From Hysterangium stoloniferum (Eukaryota > Basidiomycota > Agaricomycetes > Hysterangiales > Hysterangiaceae), in NCBI GenBank assembly GCA_015178975.1, contig WHVD01000128.1, positions 1-64,000 on the forward strand: 64,000 bases of DNA, written 5' to 3'. Below, piece after piece: positions 33,898-45,921 of this stretch. Each line of letters opens with the position of its first letter. The first letter of the stretch is position 1. The notes beneath the pieces are model-generated. The model had not been told where the DNA came from. It did no database searches and saw only the letters and a list, made by a program, of their open reading frames with translations. The translations under genes and the position numbers were made by a program.

Positions 33898-34942
33898 AAG
33901 AACAAGGGTCTAGATAGGATAGGGACAAATGCAAGGGCATAATAAACCAGATGTCAAAAAGGCTCAGAAACAGATTGGGGCAGAGATCTTGAAGTGTCTA
34001 AGAGGTCCAGGATATCTGGTCAGATTCCAGTTGGTAGATCATATTCCACCAGAGAGATAGGTGCTGGTATGGTGGGATCTGGATCCCTGCCAGTTTGTTA
34101 TGACCGGAATTTCCGCCGGACTCCGGGCACTAACTTATATGCACCTGCTCCCTATATGCACCAATTGTCAGTTTACCGGAATTCCCGCCGGACTCCGTAC
34201 ATCAGACTTGTCTACATTTGACTTCATTATGTTGTGTATCAGTCACCGGAATACCCACTGGACTCTGTCCCTGTCTATGTCTGACCTCATCTCACACATC
34301 AGTCACTGGACCCTGCTCGGAAAACCCGTCATCCCTCTAACAGAGCCCCGTTCCCATTTTAGTCAAATGACCTGTCACGATTCGGACTCTGCTCCTGCTC
34401 CGTTTCCCATTATGGTTTATGATTTGTCACAATTCAGACTCCACTCTGTTCCATCCCATTCCTAACACCAAATTTGGTGTTTACTATTCTCATTTTATGT
34501 TTTGCTAGTTTTGTTTCATTATTACTGGATTTGGTATGACGTTCATTCCATGGTCTATATAGTCTGGCAGATGTTGTACATACAATCCAGTCAGAAAATT
34601 GGCTTAGATTCCCCCCAGTAATCTAATACATTTTCCGCTCTAAACTCCTACTTGAATTACACCGCTCATGCTAGTCGGAGCCCATGGGCTCTGGTGCATC
34701 TATCCCTCTTATTTATCTCGACTCCCGACCTCTCAACCCACGACCTCCAACCTACAACCCCTCGACCCACGAACCCCGCCTGGACTCCCTGGGACTCCTG
34801 TCTGCCTGTCTGAAATTGGACGACACAATCTCGAGAGGGCACAGCCTATAAGCTGAAGCCAAGTCCTACCGGATATCCCGTGGGTTTCTCTGGAAACCCA
34901 GCCCTGTATGTACCCTAACACTGTTGTCCAGTCCCAATACCT
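33898..34942 (-). repeat. Fragment of an old family-A-like LTR, split by a solo LTR
   Basis: 33898-34095 resembles the LTR at 21748-22205 (gaacaagggtctag..., gatccctgccagtt). The expected end (gtccagtcccaata) lies at 34926-34942, on the other side of the inserted family-A LTR. Confidence 0.6.
34096..34920 (+). repeat. Solo LTR of family A
   Basis: This solo LTR is 825 bp, TGTTATGACCGGAATTTCC to TACCCTAACA, in opposite orientation to A-1 and A-2. Flanks are cagtt and ctgtt, a 5-bp duplication with one change. The segment CAGTCAGAAAATTGG near the predicted RNA start is kept. Confidence 0.9.
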
Positions 34943-35049
34943 AATCAGTGCTTGTTTCCACATTATCAGACTATTGTTTTTTGATGCCATCACTGTCTTG
35001 TGGATGTATATGAATGGAATTAATAAAATTCACTCTGTCAAAGTTGATC
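34943..35049. other. Short unassigned spacer
   Basis: Nothing recognised. Confidence 0.4.
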
Positions 35050-35769
35050 TGTTACGACCGTGTCGCAACCCTATCGGCCCCGAGGTTATCGCCACTTGTC
35101 AACGTTTCAAGTCATCCTCTCGGAAACCATCGGCCCCGAAGCTGACGAATGTTTCGCGAAGATCAAACTCCATTTACGCCCACGTCAAATAACTCGTATT
35201 GTCTGGTCAAACTTTGATACGTCCCCTTTATTATGTTGATCCGTTCAATCTTATGTTTCGCATATGTCTATCTATATTTGTAGTCCTCGAACCATTTCCT
35301 TTTACCGTAATCCCGCTCTCGGTTATCATCGGCCTCCGAACTAATCATAAACTTCCCGTTCCTAGCCAAGCTTATTGTTAATACCGTGTTCCGCCCTTCT
35401 CCCCATTAGTATTTTCCAGACACCTGTTACTTGTATATGAACCCGCTGTAATTGTAGTTACTAGGCAATCAGAATATCGACTCAGAATCCCCTCATACAC
35501 CTGTATCAGTCTGATACTAAGAATCCCCCCATCCGCCTTCGCGTGCGCTCGCCCACTCCCGGCCCCGACCCCTTGGCCCGACGCTCGACTTGTCCTTCAA
35601 TTCCGATCGGTATCACGCCGAAAGGTACTCACTAGGATTAGTCTTCGCCCGCCCGAAATTTAAGGACAACCTACGGATATTTGCGAGGGCGCAGCACATA
35701 AGCTGAAGCCAAGTCCTCCCGATCGGTCCCCGTCGGCCACCGACATTAGTCAGTTTCTAGTTCTTAACA
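35050..35769 (+). repeat. Solo LTR of family B
   Basis: This solo LTR is 720 bp, TGTTACGACCGTGTCGC to TTCTTAACA, with a perfect TGATC duplication (35045-35049 and 35770-35774). CpG-rich, so probably young. It carries ATAAGCTGAAGCCAAGTCC near its end. Confidence 0.93.
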
Positions 35770-35774
35770 TGATC

Positions 35775-36490
35775 CTTCTGTCCACTAAGCAGATGTTAAT
35801 ATTTCCCAAGAGTTGACATGAAGGGAAACTGAATAATCACCCCCCCTGACAGCAATGGTAGAGGTGGGTGATAATTTTGTCATTTGCAGTAAAACTGACC
35901 ATCCCTTATGTGAAAAGCCATCTACATGTATGTTGGTGTCCCCTGAAAAGTAAAACAAGCTGGGGGGGATGTGGTGGCACCATTAAAGATCTGGAGCAGG
36001 TGAAGGTGGTTGCACCATCTTGGGCAATGCTATTGCCAGGCACACTTGATTGATACTCAGGTATGTGAGTTTAGCTCCCATTACATCTGTACAGAATGGT
36101 CAGCAAATGCAAGGTGAACAAAATGTGGTAGGAACCATTGTATTGCACCAACTCCAGCCATGCAAGCACTGCACCATGTTAGGTAAGATACATATGCTCG
36201 GCATTTGGTATGTTGAAATGTGGACAATGTATTAGGGACAATGTAAAGTGTAAAGATCAGAACAGTGAATGTTGAGCATTTTTGGAGTTCTATCACGATT
36301 TCTGGAAATTTGAAACAAACTAGAGTGATAACCCATCCACTTTATCATACACCACTGAGTGTCCCTATAGAGTGAAGACCACAATCAAAGAGCACCCCAG
36401 CTTGTTTATTGAGTCAGAGGATGAGGAAAGGGTTGCAAAGAAGGTGAAGACAGGAAAGGGAGGGATGAAGGAGTTATTATGATATTACAG
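35775..36490 (+). pseudogene. Unrecognised coding remnants, basic C-terminal tail
   Basis: Short open frames follow each other on the plus strand (35868-36053, 36050-36235). A last stretch ends KTGKGGMKELL and stop at about 36480, with an acidic then basic composition (SEDEERVAKKVK). This resembles the 3' end of a transposon protein, but I do not recognise the family. Confidence 0.3.
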
Positions 36491-38995
36491 CTTTATGATG
36501 TTCTGTGATGTTCCCTGTATTTCTTTGATATTTCTAGTATTTTTTCCAGCACTGTAGGTGCAGTATTTAGTGATTTACCTAGTTAGGCAGCAATGTAAGT
36601 TCCCGGGAACCTGAGCACTTATATAAGTGCCCAGTGCTTTGTCACATGTGGTGGGGCTGTGGGAGAGCAACCTTAGAGCTTGCTTTCATCTCATCCCTTG
36701 GTGATCTTCAGCTTTCTATTCACCTGTTTTAATAGGCAGGATGTGTTTAGAGAGCTGATGGAGATATTAAAAATAGTATGAGTTTGCATATTGTAAATAC
36801 ACAATCTACAAGGGTTTAATAAGCTTGTAATGAAGTGTTTGGGTCAATCAATGTGTCAGTTAGTGAGTCATCTTCTAACATGATACATTTGGTGGTAGTT
36901 TAGGTGTACATAGGTAAAACCATGCATCAACCTTGGTGGAAGGAGATGGGTGAGCCACCCTTAGAGAGGTGGGCGTCTCATCATCCTTTCCACCAAGGGG
37001 TGGCATTGGGGGATCTCATCCCTGCTGGTGAAGCAGCAGCAATGGACCACAGAGCTAGAGGAGATAGTGGATTAGGTGAATTGCTAATAAAGTACATTGT
37101 TTTAAGTGTAATATAAGTGGATGATCAGGGTCTTCTCTTTGTGAAATGTACTAAGATATAAAGTGGTAAATGGGTGGGATAAAATAGGGTATCTTTAAGA
37201 AAACATAATGGCACATTCGAGTTTCTACATGTGAGGAATCAGTGATGCTAGTACTTGAGGAAGCGTGTTTTATCCCCAGGAATCTATGTGAATTGTGGTT
37301 CATCCCCATGAATATCACGTATCTCAAATGCAAATTGTTTGGGCTTTGTGAGTGATCACAATTGTAGTAGCTTAAATCCCCTCCTGTACCTGAATACCAT
37401 GGGGTAAACTGCATCATATACCTGTTCATCCACTACAAAAGGCAACGGAAGGACTTTGGTTATAGATCGAGATCCGACACCATATTGATATATCATGAAT
37501 GTGGAACTCAAGTGGAGATTCAGCTGTCTTGCCGAAATCATTCCTTTAATTCTCGCAATTGTCAGATACTAAAAGACATCTGATTGGATGTGTTGCAGTC
37601 TTCTTTTTCTCAATTATGCTATTGCTTCGCGATCTCAGACAACCTGTTACGATCTTGGTCAGGACCTCGAGCGTTGACAATGTGTAATACATCAGGGATT
37701 TGGGAATGTCTACACCCATTTTTTAGACTCCCTAGCCGAGCTAGATCTATAGGTAAGCTTTCATACCGAGTAAATAGGGATCTCGCGAAAGTAGTGTATC
37801 TAGCCGAGTCTAGCCGAGCTAGCTAGCCCTAGATGGCTCTAGGCAATATAGACGGCATACTTACTGATCTTCCCACTTTCCTGATGTATTTCGCGTATGT
37901 CTGAGCTCCGTAAGAACTACAGTGACTCGACTTAGATATCCCGTGATCAACCTTACTAAGACTCCAGCGCTCCCAGTCGTTCAACAGAACCAATACGCAC
38001 AGCGCTCACTCAAATACATATCAATCATCACAGGTGATTTTGATGAAATGTGGCTCGCTAAGAGTGGTGAGAGGCACGTCAATATCAGCGGCCCGGTACG
38101 CTCCATAGTGCGAATACCATCGGCATTTGAACTTTGAAGAGGTCCTGGTTTCCACCCAGTTCAAACGTCAAACGTCAATTTCATCTATCAACTTGAAGAG
38201 CCGAACAGTTGTCGTAGTTGGAAGAAAACGATGTCCATTCATGGTTATTCAAATCGTTGAAATTTGAACGATCTCAGGAAGCAGTGTTCAGACGTAGCAT
38301 TGATAGGTCTTGTCTTCTGCCTTCGCCTCCACCATATCCCGCCCGCCAAGAACCGAAGCATAGTTGTATATATTATCCTTCTCCCATAACCAATAACTGC
38401 CCTATCCCCGAAGCAATTTATTTAAGGAAGTTGAGCAAAAAGTAGAGGAACCAGACAGCGAACGGCCGCACATACTCTCGTCAATGTCCCCGAATCGGCA
38501 CAAAACAAGGCATACTTGGCTAATCCGCAGGCGGTGAGTAATATACACAGCCATTCTGGTTTCAACAGTCGCCGGTGGGCCGAGAATAGAATGGTCTGCG
38601 TCTCAAAAATTTAACAATGGATTGTTTATGGCGTCACAGGTGGGTTCATGGAATTGTTCATGGAAATAAAGCATTGGGCATCAATACTATATGTGCATGT
38701 GACATGCTGCGCCAATCACGGCTTGTGGTGGGCGTGGATTTTGAACGGCTCTGTCGCGTTTTCATGTCAGAAATAAGTTACAAAGCCTTTCTTAGCGGCG
38801 CCGTACACCCAGATCCGACAACCAGAGCGGTAATGATCGACTGGGTACTATTGTCTACCTGGTGTTTTCTATTCCTTTTTCCAATTAAAAAATGGTTTAT
38901 TAAATACAGATTTCGAGCTTCCGTTGATGGGACTTCAACGTCAAATACAAGCAATACCAGATCATCAATCCATCTGCCATCTCATCGCTGGGACC
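36491..38995. other. Unassigned; possible old LTR with TATA at 36633
   Basis: A box acttatataagtg at about 36630 with downstream polypyrimidine and polyadenylation-like signals suggests an old promoter or LTR, but no partner copy is seen. An open frame at 37541-37356 (minus) has no recognisable domain. 37740-37850 is rich in tagccgag and ctagc repeats. Confidence 0.35.
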
Positions 38996-40345
38996 TCACG
39001 CTTTCTCTACGAACACCACAGCATCGCGGTACGGGGCATCAACCATATTCGCACTCACAGCCTCCATATACTCTGCCTTTTTAGCCTTGCGCTGGCTGCG
39101 CTTGCCCTTAATGACCACAAACAACGCGAGGAGAATCACAGCAACGAGAGTAGCGCTGAGTCCGATAACGGTGGATCGCAACGGGTTTTCTGAGAAAGAC
39201 GTCTCCTGGCTGCGGATAAATGACTTTCTGAACATTCCAGACATGGTGTTAGGGTCGCTTCCAGACCCCAACATTGCTTGGTAGGGACTGGCAGAGGCGA
39301 GCGCTTTGTGGTGTTTCGTGGACTCAAAAAAGTCAGCGAATGTTCCGCTATGAAAGACGATGGTTACTATCACGGAGGAGAGTGATTACATTCAATACAT
39401 ACTTGAACACGAATTTCTTGCGGTTAATTTTACAGCGATCAAAACACGATTGAGCCCCTATAAGTTAAATTAGAGACTCTGAAACACTGAATAATATCAA
39501 ATCGGAAGTCACACACCGAGAGCGATGTTAGGGGGTACAACCAGCTTGTCCAAAAATTCCACCCCAATATCATTGAAAGTGGCACTAAGGATGTCCTTGT
39601 CCAGCTTGAACAGATTGAGAGCTACCTGCGACACACCCGCATCGACAAAGTCGAAACTGGCGATGAAGGTAACAGGATCGCATCCAAGATTCTGTTGGAA
39701 GTGAATGGCACCCTTCCTGGAGATAAAAAAATAAATCGTGTGGTTATGAGTTGTGAAAAACGGTGTCGACGTTAAAGGTAACGAACGGGAACACAGTTGC
39801 CGATCCTGGGGGCAGGAGGTTCTTAACTACCCGTGCATTATTCTCCTGGACGAATTGAGCCATCAAGACTCCCCCGCCGACATTAATTTGAATTTCGGAT
39901 CCACGAGGGTGGACGTGGGGAGTGTTGAGACCGCAGGGGCCGATTACCTGATTATCACAAGCGTATTAGAGCGAAACTTCGCAATGAATTAGAGGCGATT
40001 ATGATATTTACCCCGACCCCGATGGCACCGTTCCCAGCGAGAAGGGCAGGGAAAGAGGAAGGGTTGACAACGGTGATGAAGCCTATACGTGGACGACGGT
40101 TCTAGTTAGTATAACATGCGGAGAAAGGTGACAGAATTAGAGACCATCAGCGCCCTGGGCTGTATGCGTAGAGTTAACAAAGTCGAAGACGAAGTCAGTA
40201 TCTTTCTACGAAGGGTTCACAGTCTCAGTATCCTATGAATGACGGCGGGTTTGGGAAGCAATCTTACAAGATCGTTGATTCGCTCGTTCTGATTAGCCGC
40301 AGTAAGAAGCTTAGCAACAAGTTCGCTGTTGGGGGAGGTAGTCAT
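38996..40345 (-). CDS. Spherulin/germin-like cupin with C-terminal transmembrane segment, 325 aa
   Basis: Seven exons: 40345-40268, 40205-40145, 40082-40012, 39947-39787, 39716-39517, 39457-39403 and 39347-38996. The first six have exactly the lengths of those in the paralogue at 54318-55603 (78, 61, 71, 161, 200, 55). The protein starts MTTSPNSELVAKLLTAANQ, without a signal peptide. The cupin fold shows both motifs: PHVHPRGSE (His81, His83, Glu88) and FPKGAIHFQQN, the metal-binding set. A Cys pair (SCFDRCKI) and a Ser-rich stalk follow. Then one membrane segment (about 268-288, STVIGLSATLVAVILLALFV) is followed by a basic tail. Donors after exons 2 and 4 (gtctct, gttcgt) are weak but required by the alignment. 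Function is unknown; family members are wall or stress proteins or oxalate-type enzymes. Confidence 0.85.
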
Positions 40346-43300
40346 GATAACTATGGACAATAGGCAGGCTTGTGAGGGGAGGAACAGATGGCAGGAAAAG
40401 AGCAATGTCGCTCACCTTTTAACCTGCTCTTCTCATAGCTTTCCAAATTGGTCACTATCAATGGAGGTAGTGGGATGCATTGTTCCGGGGCGGCGTTTCT
40501 ATGAAAACCAGAGTCTTTCACAGCAACTCGGAACTGACTTTGCGTGGTGGTACGGGCCGACTCGGTGAACGTACATGACCGGCTCCTGGCAGGCGTTCCC
40601 GCCTTTACCCTGTTGAGGCTATACCCCAGATCAATCCGTCATAGCAGACAGACACTATTTTTCGACGCCGAATGTGGCATCGAAATCGGAGTTTTCGGTG
40701 GTGGCGATATATCAAATGACGATCAAATCTGTATTTTGAGCATTATTGGACCATTTCATCAACTGGGATCGTGAAACTAAAGCCTCTGTATCAAGACTGG
40801 CTCAAGACTGGCCCTACAGCATTCCAGCGTGTGACATCCCTTAATGACGCATCGTCTGGTGAGCAACGTCATCCCACTGCAGTTTCGACGCGTGACTAAC
40901 GCAGGGCGACAATCCCGTATCTGCCAATGGATGCACCGCTGTACTCGAGCCCCGAAGGATGACATGGCTGTTAGTCTCTGAAGCAGAGGTGTGTCGAAAT
41001 GATATTGCATGTTGGAAGGTATGCGGTGTTGTTACCTGTCCTTGCAGCCTATTCTTTTGTCCGCCCGGAAGAATGTGGAGCCAAAGCTTTCACAAACAAG
41101 TCTTGCAGTGGTTAGGTCGGCATCATGAAAGATTGTTGATACCAAACAAATTGGTAAATAGGGACCAAATAGGCGCTGAGCCGGCATCTTTCACGTCAAA
41201 CAATACTGGCGGGAATACTGGCCGGGCTAGTCAGCCAATTCATTAGCTCCACCGAAGTCCTTCTCGTTTACTAATTTTCAATCGTCCCAGGTAATTTTGC
41301 GACAAGACGCTGGAATACGATGCGTAGCTACAAAAAAATAGTGTAAATATTTGTGTCAATGCGGAGAGAGGGGGGGAGCAGGAAATGAGACGACGAGTAG
41401 TCACCGGACATTGCAGCCTAAACGGAACACAATGTCGACTCTAAGCTAAGCAAGCAACGGCGAGATTAGGTACTTCTGCCACGCCACGCCACAGCCAGAT
41501 CCCCTGTAATAACTACGGCGCCCAGTAATATTCATGTGATTAATCGATCTGGTTGGATGGATGGGGTGGCAAGTTAGTCTCAGGTGCCTGGGCCGCCCAA
41601 TCATAGTAACCGCGCCTCTGTGATATAGCCGACTCATAACCCATATCCCCTTTAATCCCGCAGCGCCGACCATTTCCCGACTTGTTAGGTACTTATCCCA
41701 GGTCCGGTACAGCCCCTAGCTGGCGCCGCCGGTGGGAAAAAATACAGAATTTTGGTTGAGCTCCCTTCCGCATCTGAGACATCATTCAAGTGAGGTGACG
41801 TTGCCCTTCACGAGTTGAGGATGTCACTGCTCCTGAACTCTGTCTAACTTCGACGTGCACCAACTATTTATAAATGGATCGAAGCGATCCTCTATTTAAA
41901 TTCACTGAACAGGAAACTCCGTCGACCTGAGGCCCAGATTATGATAGAAAACAGTTGTGACCGTTTTTTAGTGATTGTAATTTCACATATCCACTACATA
42001 GTCTGGTCATGCAATTTAGAGTGAGATTGTCCTAATTTTATAATTTGGTCGGTTTCGAGTCTACAGGTAGCACTCCACCCGAAGTACATAGACTTTAAAC
42101 CGATCGGTATGGCATGGGTTATGAGAAGTTCGATTCTTTTACCTTATAGTTGTGATATCCTGAGAGCACATGACGGCACAGGGACTTTGGAAAGAGAGTA
42201 TGATTAAGAAGCCCCTCCGATATTCCCTTATTGGGGTTTAATCAGCACTCATTGTCAATTCATAATAACCTTAAATAACCACTGTTATGAAATACTCCGG
42301 TGTTATTATTTGCTGACTCCGCACATCACGCAGGAGTCTCGATCACCGCGTTACGTTACGTAAATGCTGGCTTCCGATCTCCGATTACCCGTGGAAAAGC
42401 CACCAAAAGCATTGTCTTTTTAATGGCATTCAGGGAAACTTAATGGTTTTTGAAGGGTCTTCAGGATTATGGTATCAGTGCTGTGAACTCTGCTGAAGAT
42501 GCTTCGAAAAATAAAAGGGGCAGTGTGTTGGCACCACACTAGGTTTTCGAAAGGGTATTCCGAGATCGGAATCCGGTCTTATCGCCGTGCATATGTATTT
42601 TTCTCAAACGACTAAAAACAATGAACTATGGCGGAAAAAAACAGTGAACATATTGCCATTCCAGAATGGACGTTATTGGCAGATTGGCACTTATTTCTAT
42701 TCCGGGGAGTGATCACCGATCCTGAAAAACAAATCTTTCGGGTTTCATCAGCTTTCCCCTAGGGGTTGTGGGCAGTAGTGTGCTTTGCAGCTGATCCTCC
42801 CAACATTACATGTTAAGACATGAGCAGCTCTGACCCATGACATGTATCATTAATACATAATGCAAGATTTCGATCATATGTCCAGCCAGGGCGAAGTGCG
42901 ACAGGTCCAAATAAAATGTTGTTGATGAGTAATAGTGGGTTAACTGGTGACAGGAGAAATATCAATTCAGTCTAAGATCGGACCACATACTTCTATCTGT
43001 ACTAAATACCTTATTGTAAAGTGGTCTTCAAATACGTAGGACGATCACCAACCGCTAAAAATATATCCTGGAATATGTTTAAGGTGACTACGTTTAAACG
43101 ACTTCGCAATCACTGAGCAAAATATATCCAAACAAGCGTCAGAAGTTAAACTATCGGCTCGGTGACAAACTCTTTTTGGATGATATGTATATTGGTATTA
43201 CAGTAGGCTCATCATATTTTGAATTCTTTGCCTTGTCTTCCTCAATAGAAATATTGTTACTGTTATTTGGCCATTTTCCATTTTGTGGGTATTTTAGAGG

Positions 43301-44290
43301 GATAGATAGATTTGAGTTCAGACGCTTCGCGATATTCTAGAGGGGCGGGTAATCAGGGCATAAGTCAGTGTACTGTGTGTGGGGAGGTGCTGCTGCCTAG
43401 TAGGTGCCCCTGGGGCAGAGCCCTATGAAACTCGGTAAGATTTTCTTTTCTGTTGTTTTTTTTTCTTTTTTTCAAAATGGGGAAGTAGCAGTGAATTAAA
43501 AGTTGAAAAATAAGGAAAATGCTTTTTTGGCAAGTTATGAGGCTTCTACCGAAACTAATAATACCAAATAAGTATATGTTTCTGGAAGCCATTGGCTGTT
43601 TTAAAAGCATAACAACTTTTCCTTGCAGTAACTGTTAAGTTCGCAGTGAGAACTCGATAGTTAACAATGAATTTCGTGTCCGCCTGATACTTATCTCATC
43701 ACCAAGCTTACTAATTTTCTAGTAGCTTCTAACATTCCAACAATAGCCTCTTTGGCATAGAAAATCATACCGTCGGAGCTCAAGTTCATGATCTTAGAAT
43801 ATTCTCTGGCATTCATGGAAGGTTTCTCAAGAGTGTTCAATGTTTTAAAACTTCTTGAGAATATTCAAATTTGCAAAATGTGTGGAAAATCTTATGTACT
43901 GTAAATCATTCTCTGGGTACTTTCTGAATTGAGCTCTGTGTGCTGAAGGTGCATATATATGTTTCAACCAGGAAAACAGCCCAGAGGCTCAACGGATTCT
44001 TTGGAATACACTGTTCTGTACATCTTCAAAAATTTGAACATTCATAAGAAAACTTTATATTTTCCACTGATTTGATAGTATTCTGAGATTAAGAATTTCG
44101 GCATCATATATAATGTGGACCCCTATGGTTGTCATTTACACAATAATCAAAACAATACAATATATACTTGACAATATTACTGTAATAACATATATATACA
44201 GTATTTGGCAGCAATATGTATGTATATATGACAAAACTTCAGATGAATGTAAATATGTTGCATTGAAAATTTAGACAATACCCTATACTT
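40346..44290. other. Gene-poor intergenic region
   Basis: No frame over 95 codons and no domain recognised on either strand. AT-rich from about 41900. It contains a possible 5' UTR intron of the cupin gene at about 40350-40410. Confidence 0.5.
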
Positions 44291-44512
44291 TGAACCTGTA
44301 ATCCCGTCGTCAATAGGGATCACTGGCAGTCACACAAGTTGACAGGACCACGGTGTATTGTCCAGAGCAGAACAAGATACAGGCAAGTGCAGCGTACGGT
44401 AAGATCTAAGGTCCTGAAAACTTCCCGGCTACTTATACCGTAAAACGCGGTGATTATGTAATCACGTAAAACTAAAGGGTCCGTGCGTAAGACTGGGGGC
44501 ACCAGGATTACA
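44291..44512 (-). repeat. Short TG...CA repeat, copy 2 (decayed)
   Basis: It aligns in reverse with 62816-62989: gaccacggtgtattg, tgattatgtaatcacg, actaaagggtcc, gcaccaggattaca. The left end is diverged, and no target duplication is visible. Confidence 0.6.
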
Positions 44513-44692
44513 GAACCCACACAAAGTTTGAAAACACAGAAAAAATACATATATTGAGGATATTTACAATACTTAAACTCATCAGGCAGGTAGGTATGGA
44601 TACAAAAGATGCTGGCAATTCTATTTTCTGTCTAAGTTGCCTAAGGCTGTCAGTGTCAGTACTATAAATGACATTAGGACACTCTTTATTTC

Positions 44693-45519
44693 TGTTAGGA
44701 TCCTCACCATTTTGGGCCCCAACAACTTGGTCTTACCTTGATAACCTTTCCAAGACCATGGAGTCACTGCCTCAGGACCCTGACACTTGGTTTATATTGT
44801 TATCCCTGTCTTTCAGCCCCTGCAACTTGTTTGTACCCTTGTAACCATCTGGTAACCTGACATTGGAGCCCCCGGAACATGGTACCACTGCCTTGGCATC
44901 CCAAAACCTGTTTTATTGTAGAATCCCCCTTTAGGCATTCCATTCCATCTCCATTCCAATGCTCCCCCTTCCTCCATCCTATGTGTAAACATTATTTGCC
45001 ACCTCACACCTTTTAGAATACTTTTGTTACATTGCATTTAGTTCTAGTTTGTTCCTTGTTCCTTTCCATACTTATTTTGAGCCATCATGACCTCTTGCTT
45101 CTCTGATCAGGCCTCTGATCATCCATTACACTTAGTATAAAGTCTTTCTCATCTATGCTACAGTTCTTTAGTTTGAAACTTGACCTAGATTACCCCTCTT
45201 GCTTAAGTCCTCTTTATATTCATCTTGATAATCTTTACTCTACAACTCTTAGTATTTTTGGCCCTCCAGTCAATTGAGCTACATAAGTGTTGTCTTTAGT
45301 CTTTATCATACTATCTGTTCTGTTTGAAATACTGGAGCACCCTAGCAGTTAATGTGAGGGCACAACACATACATTGAAGCAAAGCTCCACTTTGCCTTAT
45401 AGAATCAGACCTCCCAATTAGTACAATTCACCATTTTCAGACCTCCCAATTTGTACAATTTACCATTTTCAGACCTCTGAAATCATCCCTTTTTGCCCCC
45501 CCTTGCTTAGATCTCAACA
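44693..45519 (+). repeat. Solo LTR of family C
   Basis: This solo LTR is 827 bp, TGTTAGGATCC to ATCTCAACA, with perfect ATTTC duplications (44688-44692 and 45520-45524). It shares blocks with 47121-47856 (gccacctcacaccttttagaatac, ctatgctacagtt, gaaatactggagcaccctagcag). Confidence 0.92.
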
Positions 45520-45921
45520 ATTTCAGCCTAAACAAAGTCCAATGGAAACATTTTGATCACAGGTGACTATTTACCTATGTGAAGCAAAGCAAGAAAACAA
45601 GAGAGATATTTCAAAGCCAACTATGTGGAAGAAGTGAAGAGTAAAGTGGGAAGTGGGCTTTTTAAGAGACTGTCAAATTGAGAAGATTTAGACCAAGCTG
45701 AAGAGTGTAGCATGATTGAGAAGATTGTAATGATTGATGGATCCTGCTTTAGACATGATATAAAAGCCCCAATTGAAGAACAAATGTGAGGCTTGCAGCT
45801 CAGTTTTTCAGGCCAAAGAGAAGTGGCCCAAACTATTTCGAATGGAATAATAATATAAGAGTTTCTTGCTTGAGGAGTATTAAGTGATAATTGTTAGGGT
45901 TGCTGGAGTTCAGTTCTGAAC
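45520..45921. other. Unassigned spacer
   Basis: Nothing recognised. Confidence 0.4.

Noticed and set aside
38617-39084. 155-codon open frame on the plus strand as a gene
   Set aside because: It is antisense to the last exon of the cupin gene, and the minus-strand reading has conserved exon structure with its paralogue.
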